A stretch of DNA of 64,000 nt from Heliopora coerulea (GCA_030142905.1 JASJOG010000098.1:56001-120000); one strand, 5' to 3'; positions 33,886 to 46,216 are shown, counted from the first letter of the stretch. Notes: generated by a model from the sequence alone, not told the origin. Translations and numbers: made by a program.

Positions 33886-34742
33886 GTGTGATAGATAGAT
33901 AGATAGATCGATATTTTTATTTATGACACAGTGTTTCTATTAGAATTAACAGTTTTACAAAAGTAACTCTGGTCTACCTAGAAGCCGTGTAGTTACAGAA
34001 AATAATTAAGTATATTTACAAGCTTTTTTTGTATTTTTTAAAATTTTTGAACTATTTACACCCTCAATTATTTACATTATTTACAGTTATGTAGGGAGTC
34101 ATACAAGTCATCAGTGCAGAACATAGTGGATTTCATTTTTTGTTTAAAGTTTGAAAGATTTTTTATTTTCTTCAAGCTATCTGGTAGAGAATTCCAAAGA
34201 ACTGCCCCTGATACAGCAAAACTTCTTTTATAGCAGTCAGTCCTAACATTAGGTATTTCGTGACATGTTTGAGGAAGTTGATCGTCCAGGTTAGTGTAGT
34301 CTTGAGAAAGACTGTTGGTTGAAGTGACTGACTTTTGACCTTTTGACCTTTTGACCTTTTTGACCTTTTGACCTTTTGACTCTGAAGATGACCGCCGCTA
34401 AGGCTGTCGAAACGTCAGTCACTTCAACCAACAGTCTTTCTCAAGACTACACTAACCTGGACGATCAACTTCCTCAAACATGTCACGATTCTCCCAGGTT
34501 CAAACCATTTACTTTATTAGGTATTTCAACATTTTTATCAGAGGATCTTAAATGGTAGTTTGAAGAACTCAATTGTTTCTCAAACATTTGAGTCAGATAT
34601 TTGGGCACATTTTCATTCTTAATCTCATGCATCATAACAGTTTTCTAGTATTTACGGTTGAGTGACAGAGTTGGCCATCCAAGTTGGGTGAAAACATCAC
34701 ACGTATGAACAGTATTTAAAGCAATACCATTCATAGTCAGGT
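33886..34742 (-). pseudogene. LINE-C minus-strand 3' end
   Basis: RT C-terminal coding of another LINE, homologous in inverted orientation to 34860-35433, with about 280 bp deleted internally (the part equivalent to 34889-35170). The 3' end is a (TATC)n tail at 33888-33911 following ATAAATAAAAATATCGATC, typical for this LINE group. It is split by the palindromic insertion at 34260-34515. Confidence 0.7.
34260..34515. mobile_element. Palindromic element with hammerhead-like core
   Basis: 256 bp flanked by a 12-bp duplication ATTAGGTATTTC (34248-34259 and 34516-34527). Two near-identical inverted arms flank a CTTTTGACC tandem array (34325-34380). At 34382-34413 stands CTGAAGA-T-GACCGCC/GGCTGTC-GAAAC, which fits a hammerhead core with a 7-bp stem II (one mismatch). 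A third, single-arm copy is at 58013-58137. Confidence 0.7.
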
Positions 34743-34788
34743 CTATATATACATTTATATATATATATATATATAAATAAAACCCACA

Positions 34789-35433
34789 TTGAATGTCATT
34801 AAGACTGAATATATGATTATAGCCTCCAGACAGAAGTTGGCCTCCATCAGTGAAAAATTAGACCTGACTATGAATGGTATTGCTTTAAAGCAGGTACATG
34901 AAATTAAATGCTTGGGCCTAAAAATCGATGAAAGCCTAACTTGGAAAGGTCATATTGAAGACATTAAAAGAAAAGTCTCAACAAGCCTACATATCCTTAA
35001 GAAGGTAAAACCTTTCCTAGGTAAAAAGCTTCTCGTCAATGTTTATAACTCAATAATAAAACCCCATTTCGATTACTGTTGTGTTGTATGGGACAGTATT
35101 GGTGCGACACTTTCAGATCAATTACAAAAACTACAAAATCGAGCTGCTCGCATCATTGCTGGAGCTCCATATACTGTTCATACGTGTGATGTTTTCACCC
35201 AACTTGGATGGCCAACTCTGGCACTCAACCGTAAATACCAGAAAGCTGTTATGATGCATGAGATTAAGAATGAAAATGTGCCCAAATATCTGACTCAAAT
35301 GTTTGAGAAACAATTGAGTTCTTCAAACTACCATTTAAGATCCTCTGATAAAAATGTTGAAATACCTAATGTTAGGACTGACTGCTATAAAAGAAGTTTT
35401 GCTGTATCAGTTTTGCTGTATTCTTCTAACTGA
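34789..35433 (+). pseudogene. LINE-C plus-strand RT C-terminus
   Basis: 214 codons of LINE RT thumb and C-terminal region: LGLKIDESLTWKGHI, then PHFDYCCVVWDS, LQKLQNRAARII, and a tail with NYHLRSSDKNVEIPN. No catalytic core. The first ATG is not a biological start. It is head-to-head with the inverted copy at 33886-34742 across a (TA)n tract (34741-34776). Confidence 0.8.
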
Positions 35434-36395
35434 TGACCCTGCTGAAAAAAATAAGCGTATAAATGCTCCCAGCTATTCCCCTCTGACCCTTTCCATATCT
35501 TACTAACGAGCTCTTGTGATTATTAAACCTCTTTCTAAACGGGATGTAATGTATTTGGGTGAAGCAACTACCTGAAATATACGAAAAGAAACTTCGACGT
35601 TTCGAGCAAAGGCCCTTCGTCACTCTACTAATTTCTCGACGAAGGGCCTTCGCTCGAAACGTCGAAGTTTCTTTTCGTATATTTCAGGTAGTTGCTTCAC
35701 CCAAAGTTATCGCATCCTGTTATTCTCGACTAACTACACGGGCACCCATTGCTCTTTCTAAACGATGTAATTGTGCTTTCAACATACAGTTTTATACACT
35801 TTTTACATTCAATCAAGTAAACTAGTCCCCTGGAGTCACAATCAAAATCGTAATTAACATAATATTGCCGATTTCCAGAACTATCCTTAAAACTTCTTCC
35901 TTCTCTAACATATTTACAAATCTGACAACGAACTTTAGAACATTTTCTCATCCCTTTACCCCGAATAACTCTATCTCCAATCTTACTTCTAACCAATTCA
36001 TCCTTCAAATTTTTTGGCCTCCGAAAACTTACCAATGGTGCTTCTCCAAAGACACTCTTCATGCCATCCGAAGCATGCAAGATGGGAAGCAATTCACGAA
36101 CCTTTTTACCTATTCCCGATAGTGTTGGATGAAAATCCAAGACTAAAGGGACTCGACCATCCAAATTTTTTCTTACCTTTGTAGCTTGATCAAGTACCTC
36201 AGACCTATTAACCCTTCTAACCTTCTGAAATTGCTAATCAATAAGATTATTATTGAACCCTCTCTTTAATAAGTATCCCCGCAATTCCTCTAACCTAGTT
36301 TCAAAAACATCATCGAATTCGCAAATTTGTCTTAGCCTAAGAGCTTGTCCAAATGGAATACCCATCTTAACATGCTTCGGATGACGCTTTGTTTA
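35426..36395 (-). pseudogene. PLE endonuclease region, third copy
   Basis: 5'-truncated PLE of the same family as 7376-8378. Order: a linker motif with HVKMGIPFGQALRLR (about 36330-36380), a PLVLDFHPTLSGIGK block, a Cys-rich segment (CQICKY), GLVYLI and LYVESTITSF, where GIY-YIG normally has YVGST, then RFNNHKSS and RYGKGQRGIAG. Broken by a stop near 36235 and by a palindromic insertion between RK and RFNNH (35551-35753). Confidence 0.8.
35551..35753. mobile_element. Palindromic insertion with ribozyme-like motif
   Basis: Arms of about 67 bp (35554-35620 and 35639-35705) are reverse complements. Each reads, on one strand, GACGAAGGGCC...GCTCGAAACGTC, a GACGA-stem-GAAAC arrangement. An imperfect 18-20 bp repeat of the PLE sequence (CTTTCTAAACG(GG)ATGTAAT) flanks it at 35531-35550 and 35754-35771, consistent with a target-site duplication. 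Confidence 0.65.
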
Positions 36396-36426
36396 ATTTA
36401 TATTTAAGTGGATTACTGACTTCTGT

Positions 36427-36625
36427 ATTACGACCTTGAAAAAGGGGCTTGCCCCGAAACGCTGGAGATGAGATAAAATTTTAAATGAGATTTTTATGAT
36501 TATTTTATATATATATATATAGATATAGATATAGATAGATAGATAGATACATACATACATACATATATGTGTTTGTGTGTGTATGTGGGTGTGGGATGTG
36601 AGTGTGTGTACGTGTGTGTGTGTGT
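36427..36625. repeat. Hairpin-GAAAC motif and microsatellite
   Basis: GGGGC-TT-GCCCC-GAAAC (36444-36460) equals the motif at 8467-8484 in another PLE terminus. It is followed by (TA)n, GATA and GTGT tracts (36505-36625). Confidence 0.6.
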
Positions 36626-36874
36626 GTGCGTTACTGTCAATGGTATAAAAATAGGTATACAGATTGAAATTGTCTGAATTCACAGGCCGTCTAACAGTTT
36701 TGTGTTCACATAAATCATCAAACAAAACCAAAAAAACATGTTTATTGTTTGTACGAAGAAATAAGATTATTAAACTTGTGACCCCATGTTGAGCTTTTCT
36801 TATCCAATACTATGGTTTAGGAAACTTTTAAACATATCGTGGGTTAAAGAAGAAACCAACTATTGACATTATAC

Positions 36875-36930
36875 GCCAGGTGTATTCCTGTGAAAGGTGT
36901 CACAATCAGCTGCTTTCTATCACTAGAAAA
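36875..36930 (+). promoter_or_regulatory. Putative opsin-4 upstream block
   Basis: GCCAGGTGTA (36875-36884) followed by TTCCTGTGAAAGGTGT and CAGCTGCTTTCTA, the same order as before opsin-2 and opsin-3. It starts 135 bp before the ATG. No clear TATA box was seen. Confidence 0.5.
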
Positions 36931-37009
36931 TGCAGCTTCAACCTCCTCGTTCAAAAGATAACAAACGAAGAACTTAACCCCTCATTGAGTTTTCTGTACA
37001 ATTGTGACC

Positions 37010-37984
37010 ATGAACAAGGGAACATTGATCTCAGACGCAGGCGCATCCATCTTAACGGTGGCATACGCACTTTTAATGACCTTCGGTGTTCTTTCCAATG
37101 GCCTTATCATCGTCACCTACTTCAAATGGCGTCAAACGATGTTATCACGATCCAAAGACATCTTCCTTCTTAGCTTGGCTATTGGAGATTTCACAATGTC
37201 TTTGTTAGTCGTCCCTCAAGGTGTTTCTTCGGCAGCTTCCAAACAATGGACAACGGGGAATGCGGGGTGCATATGGTACGGTTTCATCTCAACATGGATT
37301 GGTTTGTCGTCCATGCTTCAACTGGCTACCATTGCCGTGGAATGCTACATTACACTATCTCAACCCACTCCTCATCCAGTCACCACAAAAAGAACTGTTC
37401 AAGCCATAGTTGCATCGTGGATCTCAGCCTTTGTCACCAGTTGCTTTCCACTTATGGGGTGGTCGAAATACACTTTCGAAGGGTACGGTCTTCATTGCTC
37501 TGTACTCTGGAACTCTTCATCACTCAAAGATGGTTCTTACTGCTTGTTCCTGCTTGTGTTCTTTTTTGTAATTCCTGTAGCTGCAATAGTTTTTTCGTAT
37601 GGAAAAATCTTCCTCACTGTAAAATATCTTTATATGAACGCAAGAAAAATATGGGGCGAGAAAGCACTAGCCGTTCGGCGGAGCTATGAGGCGCAGGTGA
37701 AAACATCCAAACAAATTCTCCTTGTGATCACTGGATTTCTTTTTGCTTGGACCCCTTACGCTATTGTTTCTACGCTGAAGTTATTCGACAGCCAGGGGCT
37801 TCCCTTTGGCTATCACGAAATTCCATCCTTATTGGCGAAAACATCTGTAATTTACAATCCCATCATATACTTTTTTAATTATCAGGGGCTTCGCAACAAA
37901 GCGTTCAAAATTCTAAAGGGAGTTCAAAGGTTATGCCCTTGCAAAGAGTATAGTGTTCAAACTGTGCACACAGAGAACGCGTAA
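37010..37984 (+). CDS. Opsin (opsin-4) with ECY in place of ERY
   Basis: Intronless opsin of 324 residues. The start is the ATG at 37010; the frame is open from a GTG at 37004, but MNKGT aligns with the paralogues. Cys87-Cys163, Tyr90 (bovine 113), Glu157 (bovine 181), AWTPYA, Lys277 in LAKTS (retinal lysine), NPIIY 283-287, then YQG. The TM3 motif is Glu111-Cys112-Tyr113: codon 37343-37345 is TGC where opsin-2, -3 and -5 have CGC. Loss of this arginine usually alters G-protein activation or basal activity in class A receptors. Otherwise intact, so it is probably expressed, or very recently altered. Confidence 0.93.
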   Translation: MNKGTLISDAGASILTVAYALLMTFGVLSNGLIIVTYFKWRQTMLSRSKDIFLLSLAIGDFTMSLLVVPQGVSSAASKQWTTGNAGCIWYGFISTWIGLSSMLQLATIAVECYITLSQPTPHPVTTKRTVQAIVASWISAFVTSCFPLMGWSKYTFEGYGLHCSVLWNSSSLKDGSYCLFLLVFFFVIPVAAIVFSYGKIFLTVKYLYMNARKIWGEKALAVRRSYEAQVKTSKQILLVITGFLFAWTPYAIVSTLKLFDSQGLPFGYHEIPSLLAKTSVIYNPIIYFFNYQGLRNKAFKILKGVQRLCPCKEYSVQTVHTENA

Positions 37985-38360
37985 GTTTTCTTGACACGGA
38001 GAGTACGTAATGGATAAATTCTAGAATTTAGGAAGAAAAAAGCATCGAAGCAGCTTCATGAGTCTTTCACCTTTGTACCAAATGATTTTCTGTAAAATAT
38101 TCCCCGTAAAGCTTTGAAATGGTTTGTAAATATAATTCCCAGCTGGAAGCGCTTAAAATCGTTATTTCGGGAAAAAAAATTTGCAAGGAGGAAAAAATAA
38201 CTCGATTATGCGTTTGTCTAAAGTCCACCGATTTCTATTACTGATGCATGTATTAGATGTTTTGCAGACCAGTCAGAAATTAAAACAAAGCATTCTGATT
38301 TGCCATTGAGCTCACTCAAATCTGCTTGACGGACTGCTTAAGGAGGCGGGTCATTGCCTA
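37985..38360. other. 3' flank of opsin-4
   Basis: No gene or repeat identified. Confidence 0.4.
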
Positions 38361-38940
38361 CTTCAAAATGATCAGCCAAAATACTCGGCCTTTAATGCTG
38401 AAAGAAAATTTGTTTTTTTTACATTTATAGTTTTCACTTTATCGTACAGTTTCCATTTCGATTCATTAATTTTCATTATAATCATCATTATTATAATCTC
38501 TATTATTAACCTCACCGTTATCTTATCCTTTTTTTCGCCGACATCGTCATTGTCATTGTTCTTGTAATTGTTGTAGTTATTGTTACCATTACTGTTATTA
38601 TTATTGTTACTGTTATTGTTACTGTTATTGTTACTGTTATTGTTATTGTTACTGTTATTGTTGCTTCTATTGCTATTATTACCGTTATTGTTACTGTTAT
38701 TGTTACTGTTATTGCTTATTTTTGCTGTTATTGATATTGTCGTTGTTTTTATTCACTTCAAAATTATCAGCCAAAATACTCGTCCTTTTTGCTGAAAGAA
38801 CGTTTGTTTTATTTACATTTATAATTCCCACTTCAGAGTAAAGTTTCGTTAATTTTCATTATAATCATCACGATCATTATGTCCACCTCTATCATCATAA
38901 TTATGTTATCCTTTTGTCGTCGGCTTTGTCATTGTTATAG
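38361..38940. repeat. Direct duplication around a TTATTG/TTACTG array
   Basis: The segment 38361-38560 (starting ACTTCAAAATGATCAGCC) is repeated at 38755-38940 with many substitutions. Between them lies a tandem array of ATTGTTACTGTT units (about 38573-38735). The leucine-rich frame there is repeat translation. A TTA/ATT array follows at 38966-39010. Confidence 0.6.
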
Positions 38941-38966
38941 TAATTATTATTTTTGAAGAAAGTCAG

Positions 38967-39007
<41 letters not shown>

Positions 39008-39020
39008 GTCATTATTATCA

Positions 39021-40174
39021 TTGAGAACTTTACTTTCTAACCCAATTAATGAACCAAAACCGAGAAATTACAGTATTGTTTGATTTTGATTAAGATTTTT
39101 GGGGAAATTACATCTGCGAACATGAGACTAAATAAGTTGGCTTCGGCCATATGACTAAAGCTTATAATTAAAGAGCAAGACGTTGTTATTAATTTAGTTA
39201 TTTCCTGTTTAGTATGTGTAAAAGAAAAGCAGTAAAGGTATTGTAAATTGATAGTACCAATAACATGACAGTGGTGAGATTAATTACAATGTTTCACAAA
39301 CAAAAATTTGATTCAATAACGGTTGGAAAATGTTAAGAGAGAAATAGCTGTTTCCTTATTCCTTACCAAATTCAATCTTTTTGAAACCATATAAATTTTC
39401 ATGTTTCTGCACGAAACAGTACTTTGGTAAAGTCGCGATCTTTTTTCCATGCAGTCAATTACGCTTCATGAAACCAACAAAAGAACATTGCGTTTGTCTG
39501 GAGTAAGTTAACACAGAATATTAAAGAGGAAGACTTCCAAAATAGCACGATCCACTTCCTCTCCAGCTGGGAACGACGAAGAAGGAAATTCACAAGTGTT
39601 GATGAAGAAACAATCACTTTCGTAATTGACCAGGTCATTAAAAAGGCCAAGTATTGTACAGAATCGAAGGTATTTTGCTGGTGTGTAGTAGCATCGCACC
39701 CATATATCAAGTATTTAAGAATAAAAGAGGCTGCCAATTAGGATATATAAAATGTTTATAGAAACATGATTACACGAATCGAGGTTCGTGAGAACGAGAT
39801 ATTGTGGTTGGAACATGAGCCCACATGGGAAATGTTGCTCATCTCCAATGAGCTCAATCTCATCTAGAGTGTGTGCATTTGTTTTCCATGCTATCCCCCA
39901 TATATCTCCGAGTGCTTCGATCGCTACACTTCTATTTCTTTTATAAAACAAAGAAAGAGATGCTAGAAATGGCGCCACGTTTCTATGCAATATGAAGACG
40001 TAGCTGTTTTACATGTTTGTAAATAGTTATAAAAACACGACTTCCAACCAATCGTTACACACGTCCTCTAAATTTTTTTTATGTTTTGAATTATAATTTA
40101 CGATTACTTTCATTGCTCTTGCTAATCCACGTTGTTCACCAAAGTTTTGATTGTAAGGCAGAGTATGTCTTCTG
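39021..40174. other. Gene-free or unrecognised stretch
   Basis: Minus-strand frames at 39459-39737 (92 codons) and 39715-39990 (91 codons) are open but match no family I recognise, and have no splice or start context that would support them. Left uncalled. Confidence 0.3.
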
Positions 40175-40378
40175 CAGAGTTTTTTTTAACGTGTAGTTCT
40201 ACACAAAATGTGTAGTTCTAAATCAATTTGTGCAGCTTTAAAAACAATAATGTGAAGTTGTAAAATACGACTGGTGACCCAGTCGTATTTTACAACTGCA
40301 CATTATTGTTTTTAGAGCTGCACAAATTGATTTAAAACTGCACATTTTGTGTAGAACTGCACGTTAAAAAAAACTCTG
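40175..40378. mobile_element. Near-perfect foldback element
   Basis: Arms 40175-40273 and 40279-40378 are reverse complements with few mismatches, joined by a tiny loop around GGTGACC. Ends are CAGAGTTTTTTTTAACGTG and its complement. Within each arm, TGTAGTTCTA-like phrases recur. No coding. Confidence 0.75.
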
Positions 40379-43300
40379 GTCTTCTGATGTTAGCCATTGT
40401 TATTTCATTTTATTTTACTACTGTTTTAATTTGACTTCTTTGAAGTGGCCTGATTTTTGACCAAACAGTCTTCACTGATTGATCACTGGATCGATGTCCT
40501 TAAGGTAATCTCTAATTGGTTGCTGATGATTTTTAGGAGATTGCTCACGGTCAATAAAGTTCACAGTCAATAAAGCTCACAGCTTTTTATCAATCGCTAT
40601 TTTATGAAGGATATACCAAGGGGATTTTTGTGATTGATTAATATTATGCAAACACTTGGGATATTGCTCAACTTAAATTAAAAACTTTATTGAAACCTTA
40701 TTTTGAATAGTCATAAACCACAAAGTTAACATTTTAAAACGCAAAATTGATAAAACGTATGTACTATCTAACCTTTCATTGCAGCTCGTCCTATCAAAAA
40801 AGACATATGTAGTGTGACCTTACTAATTTATGCAAACTAGTGCGACCAAGTCTCTTTAAAATCTACAGAAGCAATGTTTATACATGGCTATGATAAACGA
40901 GAGCTTTTCGAACAACATGAGGTTACGGATATATTTTTTAAAAAAAATAGTCAATTTTGGTAAAAGGTAGCTGTTCGTAAGCCTTTTTTGTGATAAATTC
41001 GCAATTGGAGGTGCCTGTAAAGCGTAGGCAATTGAAGACAGATTCTATTGCTCAGATTATATTGATTATCAAATAACATTGCTCAATAAAAACACTCGTC
41101 TGATGACTCGTGTTTTTTTTTACGCTTTTCTCAAGTCTCGTAATATCCCGCGTGTTTAGACCACAGTATCCATTAAGTATGCACTGCATCACCATGTTAT
41201 TCAGATATTCATTGTGGCCGTTTCAAACAAAAATGATTGAACTGCAATATGATTATGGGTAGATTAGGTTGACAAATTCTTGGCAAATAAATATTGATTT
41301 TTTTTCTACACTAGAAATCTGATATGTTTTCCCTTGGGTACCTCGATGTCTCAGGCATCAGAGCGATAGAGCTCCATATCTAAAGTCAAGAGTTTGAATT
41401 CTGCTCCAGTAGTTGCTATTGGATGCTTGATCTTTAGTGAAAAGAGGTCATTATATATCTGCCAAAATTCTTGAAATTTCTTTGGGATCTCCAATTTCCT
41501 GGCATTGAGAAAGTTGACAGGATGGGTTTAGTATTAATATTTAAGAAAAGTAAAAATAAAAATTGTATATATCGATAATTTAGGTTTTGCAGGCTAGGGT
41601 AATCACGAGAAATTGATGTAATCGGCCGCTGAAAATACTAACAATTCAAGCTTACACTTACATTAATACTTTAAATAATAAATATCATAAAGACTTTAAT
41701 GGAAGGCAGGTGGAGTGTTTCCTCCCGCCAGATTAAGTTAATTACTTCCTTCTTAATGATGTTTTCAAAACGACGGCAAATGCATGGTAGACTGTAACAA
41801 CGAGGGACTTTGTTTCACCACCGTTGTCTTTATCTTAGATAGATATTTGAAAACTGATGTTTTCATTGGTTTGAAGCTTTCAGCTGCTCATGTGTTGACG
41901 TCTTTTCAGAACTTTGAAGTATTCTAAAATTTGACCTTGACCGTGCGCCATTCACTCTTGTTATGCAAAATATAAACTGATACACCGCGGGAATGAGAAT
42001 TTCAGCAAGATTTCGATCACAGCAATATTTTAACTGAAGCGCTAAAATGTTTATGTCAGAAATTTTGGCGATTCAGATATTGGGCCTTTTCTTACGCGAT
42101 ATGGTCGGTTTTGAATGTCGGTTTGGCCGACGATGCAACCAAAAATATAGCAATTATGCGGGGACTTTGAATAAACACTTCGGGGACAACGATGGCGTTG
42201 AATTTCAATCCAAAAAAAAGTCAGGAATTTCTAGTTCTGTATATGTTTTATCGACGATGTTTCTGAGCTTTTCGTGTTTTCACAAGCGTTTAGACCCAGG
42301 AGGTAATAATCTGTGGGATGCTTTTAATTTCAGCCAACGAACTACAATTGCTTGAAAGCACCTAAGAGTTGGAGAATAAACACCCAGAACTAATTCAACG
42401 TTGATAATGCATGCTAAAACTTAACTTACTTCGCTTACTGCTGTTAACATGCCAATTTCTGAAAACTCACAAATTTTCCTTGATCAGCATCTGAATCTTG
42501 AGCTCTTAGGCGCTCGACAAAGAAGGAAACTTTGTTGTGGAAATATTATAGATTTTGAATGCTTGCTCAAAAAATGTTACACCATTTGTCCCAAACCTTG
42601 AAAACATCGTGTGTGAAGCAGAATTTATTTCTCAGAAAGTAGAACATGTTTCTCAGAGTCAGAGACTTTAGAAACTTTTTTTTTGCTTTTCGGAAACATT
42701 GATTTCCCACCCGAGAAACAATGTTCCCTAGTTGTTTATGAGTTCACAGTATACATTGCGCTGTATATATTTCAGAGTGGATTCTTCTTTAGCCACGTTT
42801 GACAAATTTTTCTGCGAAACGATGTTTCCGTAACAATATTTTCCCATTTGCCCCGAGCATTTTACAATTAGTTTTCTATTTCTTGTGAGTTAATTTACCA
42901 CAACATGACATAAGCAATTTGTTAAATATATATTCTATCGACTAGTTCGCCGAGAAAAACATTGTACAACAAAACGTCTTCATAGTGCAAGTTTTCCTTA
43001 TAGTATGAATCGAGACACCACCCTTAACGTTTCTAGACAAAAAGTTGTCGGTTTGTGGCATATTCGTTGCGTGACCCAAGTGCTTCTCTAAATATTGTTA
43101 AACATTTGTAAGTATGGACACGCCTTGTCTGAAGACACGCGCTCTTATGTCTATATAAGATTCTTCTGGCCACTTGAGGTTCGGAGACCGCAAGTCCTTC
43201 GCATTGACAAGCATGGGAACTATATCAGGTTTAGTATTGTTTTATGATGGAGAACATTTTGAGGAAATACCGTGGGAAAAACCGCAACAGTACAGATTGG

Positions 43301-45290
43301 TTCTGAATTTCTGTTTTCCTTTTGCCAAACATCAGGGTCTACTTCAGTTGAGGGTCTCTGGTTAGGGTCAATTAATATAAGAGTATCGAAATATTGGTCG
43401 TCGGTATTAATAAACAGATAATGCATTTCAGTTAGGTCTGCGCGTAAGTAGGAATAAATAAATGATAAAAAAGATAATGATATAAAGCGATGAAAAGTAT
43501 TAAAATCAAGTCCAGAAAAAATTGAAAAGGGTAAATGTTGGAAAGCCTAATTTTCTTCATTGACCTTTAAGGTACATCTTGCGCATCTGTTTACTGACTT
43601 TGGGAGGAACATTAGCATATTATACGAGTAACAGTTTAAACAGAAGGGTGCTTCACTCGATTTTCAGAACAGCGACAAGTAATTCAAAAAGAATAATTCT
43701 TCAAGTTTTTTCAGCAAAACTTCGGGTGTTTTGAACTCCGCGAAAGAACCTTGTTCGAATTTTTTAGTAAGCTTCTGAAACAAGTTCAAGTTTTGTCAGA
43801 AAATTTAGATACAAATTGACCAGATTCATTTAAAATCTTACTCCAGTTTCGAACTCTTCTCTATGTCATTTTATTTTCTCTCTTATTTTTTTCTTCGTAT
43901 GAATAATTAATGATTTTTCAATTTACAACAGCACGAATTCATGATTCAATATGTGTCAAGTAAACCACAAACCTACTTAAAATTGGCTCATATTCTTTGC
44001 AAATCACACGTAATGGTAATTTGGAAGTCGCTGGAGGTCCTGAGTCTATATATTTTTGTTGAATTATAATACCAAAGCGGCGTTATTACAGGAGGATCTT
44101 GGGTTAGCCCTTTCTCGAAATACATTTTGAACTGTGCTCACTTTGTATCTGGACGTAAGTTGTGTCAACGCTTTCTCTTCGCTGGCTGCACGTGGACAGT
44201 TGAACAATGATTAACGGTACTGATGTTATAGTAATAAATTTTTGCTTATTTTGTACAAACATTCTGGCTTTTTCCTTGTGTATAAACAGTTTATTTTTTC
44301 CAGCTTTCAATGACTCAGGACTTTCATCGACTTTCGAATTATCACAATAATGATTGAATTGGTGATTTATGAAGAACACTCAATGAAGTTCTAGTGCAAG
44401 ATTGCATGATTTTTGATGCACACTGTATTCAAATATCATTAATTCGAAATTTTGTAGCACAAAAGTATGCAATATTTGCAAACATACATAAGAGAAGGCC
44501 ACATGTTTTTACATGATGATTTTGAGCACGATGCCGGCCCTAAGAACACTGAACTGAACCGAGCTGAAGAGATTATGAGAAACGCTCTCTACAGAAGACT
44601 TCGAATACCCGCAATGCAGCAAACCAATGACAGTATAAATACATTAAGGTTCAAAACTAAAGTCAGTTAAGGCGTGATCGGCTTAGTCAGCATGGTAGTA
44701 CGATGTCGTACACGATTGCTCGTTCTGATCCATGGAATGTTTTTACAAGATTCTTCAGGAAGTATTGCAATATTCGTAAGAATAACAACCAAGAATTTTT
44801 CGGTAGAGTGAGAGTTTATTGCATACGCCAAGTTCAACTATCTTATGACACCATCGTATTGTACAAATAGGTACTAATAAGCAATTTGTTGTATATATGA
44901 AGTGGCGTGCGAAGTCTGTGCAACATAGTTAATCCTTAAACCCTAATAGTTGCGTTCACAGACTGAGGGGCTGTTCATTTGAGTAGGAAATCCCAAGCTG
45001 ACTCATTTGAAGTTAAAAAGGCCATAAAACACGCTCAATTGTAAAGCAAAGTAAAATTGCTTTAGTTTGGCTTTAGGAGCAGAAGAAAAGCTAATTTAGA
45101 TGGTGTTCTATGGTAGGAGATGAATTTTCATGACAAGATTCAGGCCTCGATAAAGTAATCAATTCTTTAACGGCCCCCAAGCATTACAGATCATGATGGC
45201 TTTGCGTGATCTTCACGTGCCCAGCTGCATGTGGTATCAATATTCGTAATATAATCAGTTGAGCTTTCGAATCAACTGTTCCCAGTTAGC
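40379..45290. other. Long gene-free stretch
   Basis: About 4.9 kb without a supported gene. Frames at 42047-42355 (102 codons), 44104-44379 and 44467-44670 have no recognisable domain. 40640-41175 resembles the repeat at 15390-15550. At 41345-41420 a tRNA-like phrase with GAGTTTGAATTC suggests an old SINE head. Confidence 0.35.
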
Positions 45291-45470
45291 TAGTTGAATC
45301 AATTGCTCAACTACGAGAACAGCGGTCAGGGAACAAAAAAGGGTGTTTTGAAACCTGCTCAAGTCAACTCCATTTTTCTACTTGACTCCCTCAGTGTAAA
45401 TAAGTCGAGAAACCTGCTCTTAAGTTACTCTGAGGATGATTCCGTAATAAGGTGATTATCGTTGTTAAGG
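45291..45470 (+). mobile_element. SINE 3'-half fragment
   Basis: CTCAAGTCAACTCCATTTTT (45358) and CTCTGAGGATGATTCCGTAA (45429) match, in order, the body and tail of the SINE at 60842-60985. The promoter half is not preserved. Confidence 0.45.
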
Positions 45471-46216
45471 TTTGGCAACACAGAACGATGATTTTACTTA
45501 AAATATTGCTTGGTTAAGAACCAGATTAAAAAATTGTCATCTGTAATCTTCCGTGTTAAGTCAAAAGATCTCTGGATAGTTCATAAAATAATCCGTAGAA
45601 TGAGTATCAGATAGTGCATTATTGATTATTCAAGATAAATATTTCGATCGTAATGACTTTGAACAGAACCTTAGGAGAGAACGAAAAGTTGATCTCAGGT
45701 AACATATTAGAATCGTACGCCTTAGTTGTTGTCAGTTGGAGTGTTCAGATTGAGTGGCGACGCGAAAGGGGGCATTTGCCTCTCCAGAAAAAATTTTCGC
45801 CTCTCATTTTGCCCTCTAAACTCGTAACGAACTTGTAAGATTTGCATATCTTAGTCGTTACTTAGACGTGGAAAACGCTCTTTGAATGCAAAATCAGAGA
45901 TATCATCAAAGTATGATGATATTTTGCCGGAGTCATGGAAGCTAAATATCCCATATACGTAATAATTTTAATAGTCCTCCCTAAATTTACCATATAAATT
46001 GGCTCATCGTTTGCTTTCCCCAGACTTGCACGTCTGGCGCCGCTACTGTTTAGAATCGACCAGCAGACTGCAACCACAGCAGAATGTTTAAACTACAAAG
46101 TTTTCGGCTAAATACAATGAGCATGTTCGTCGTTGGAGTAGTTCTCTTGCTGTCGTTACCTTGTTGACGAGACAGAAAAAGATTTTTTTATGTTCTGAAC
46201 ACACCGCAGAACCCTA
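45471..46216. other. Gene-free stretch
   Basis: No supported gene; the frames at 45653 and 45862 are short and featureless. Confidence 0.35.

Noticed and set aside
38580..38795. Leucine-rich 71-codon frame
   Set aside because: Translation of a TTATTG/TTACTG tandem array, not a signal peptide or membrane protein.
39459..39990. Two minus-strand frames of about 91 codons
   Set aside because: Open but unrecognised, no supporting signals; not called as a gene.
42047..42355. 102-codon plus-strand frame
   Set aside because: No recognisable domain and no context; may be chance in a 4.9-kb gene-free region.
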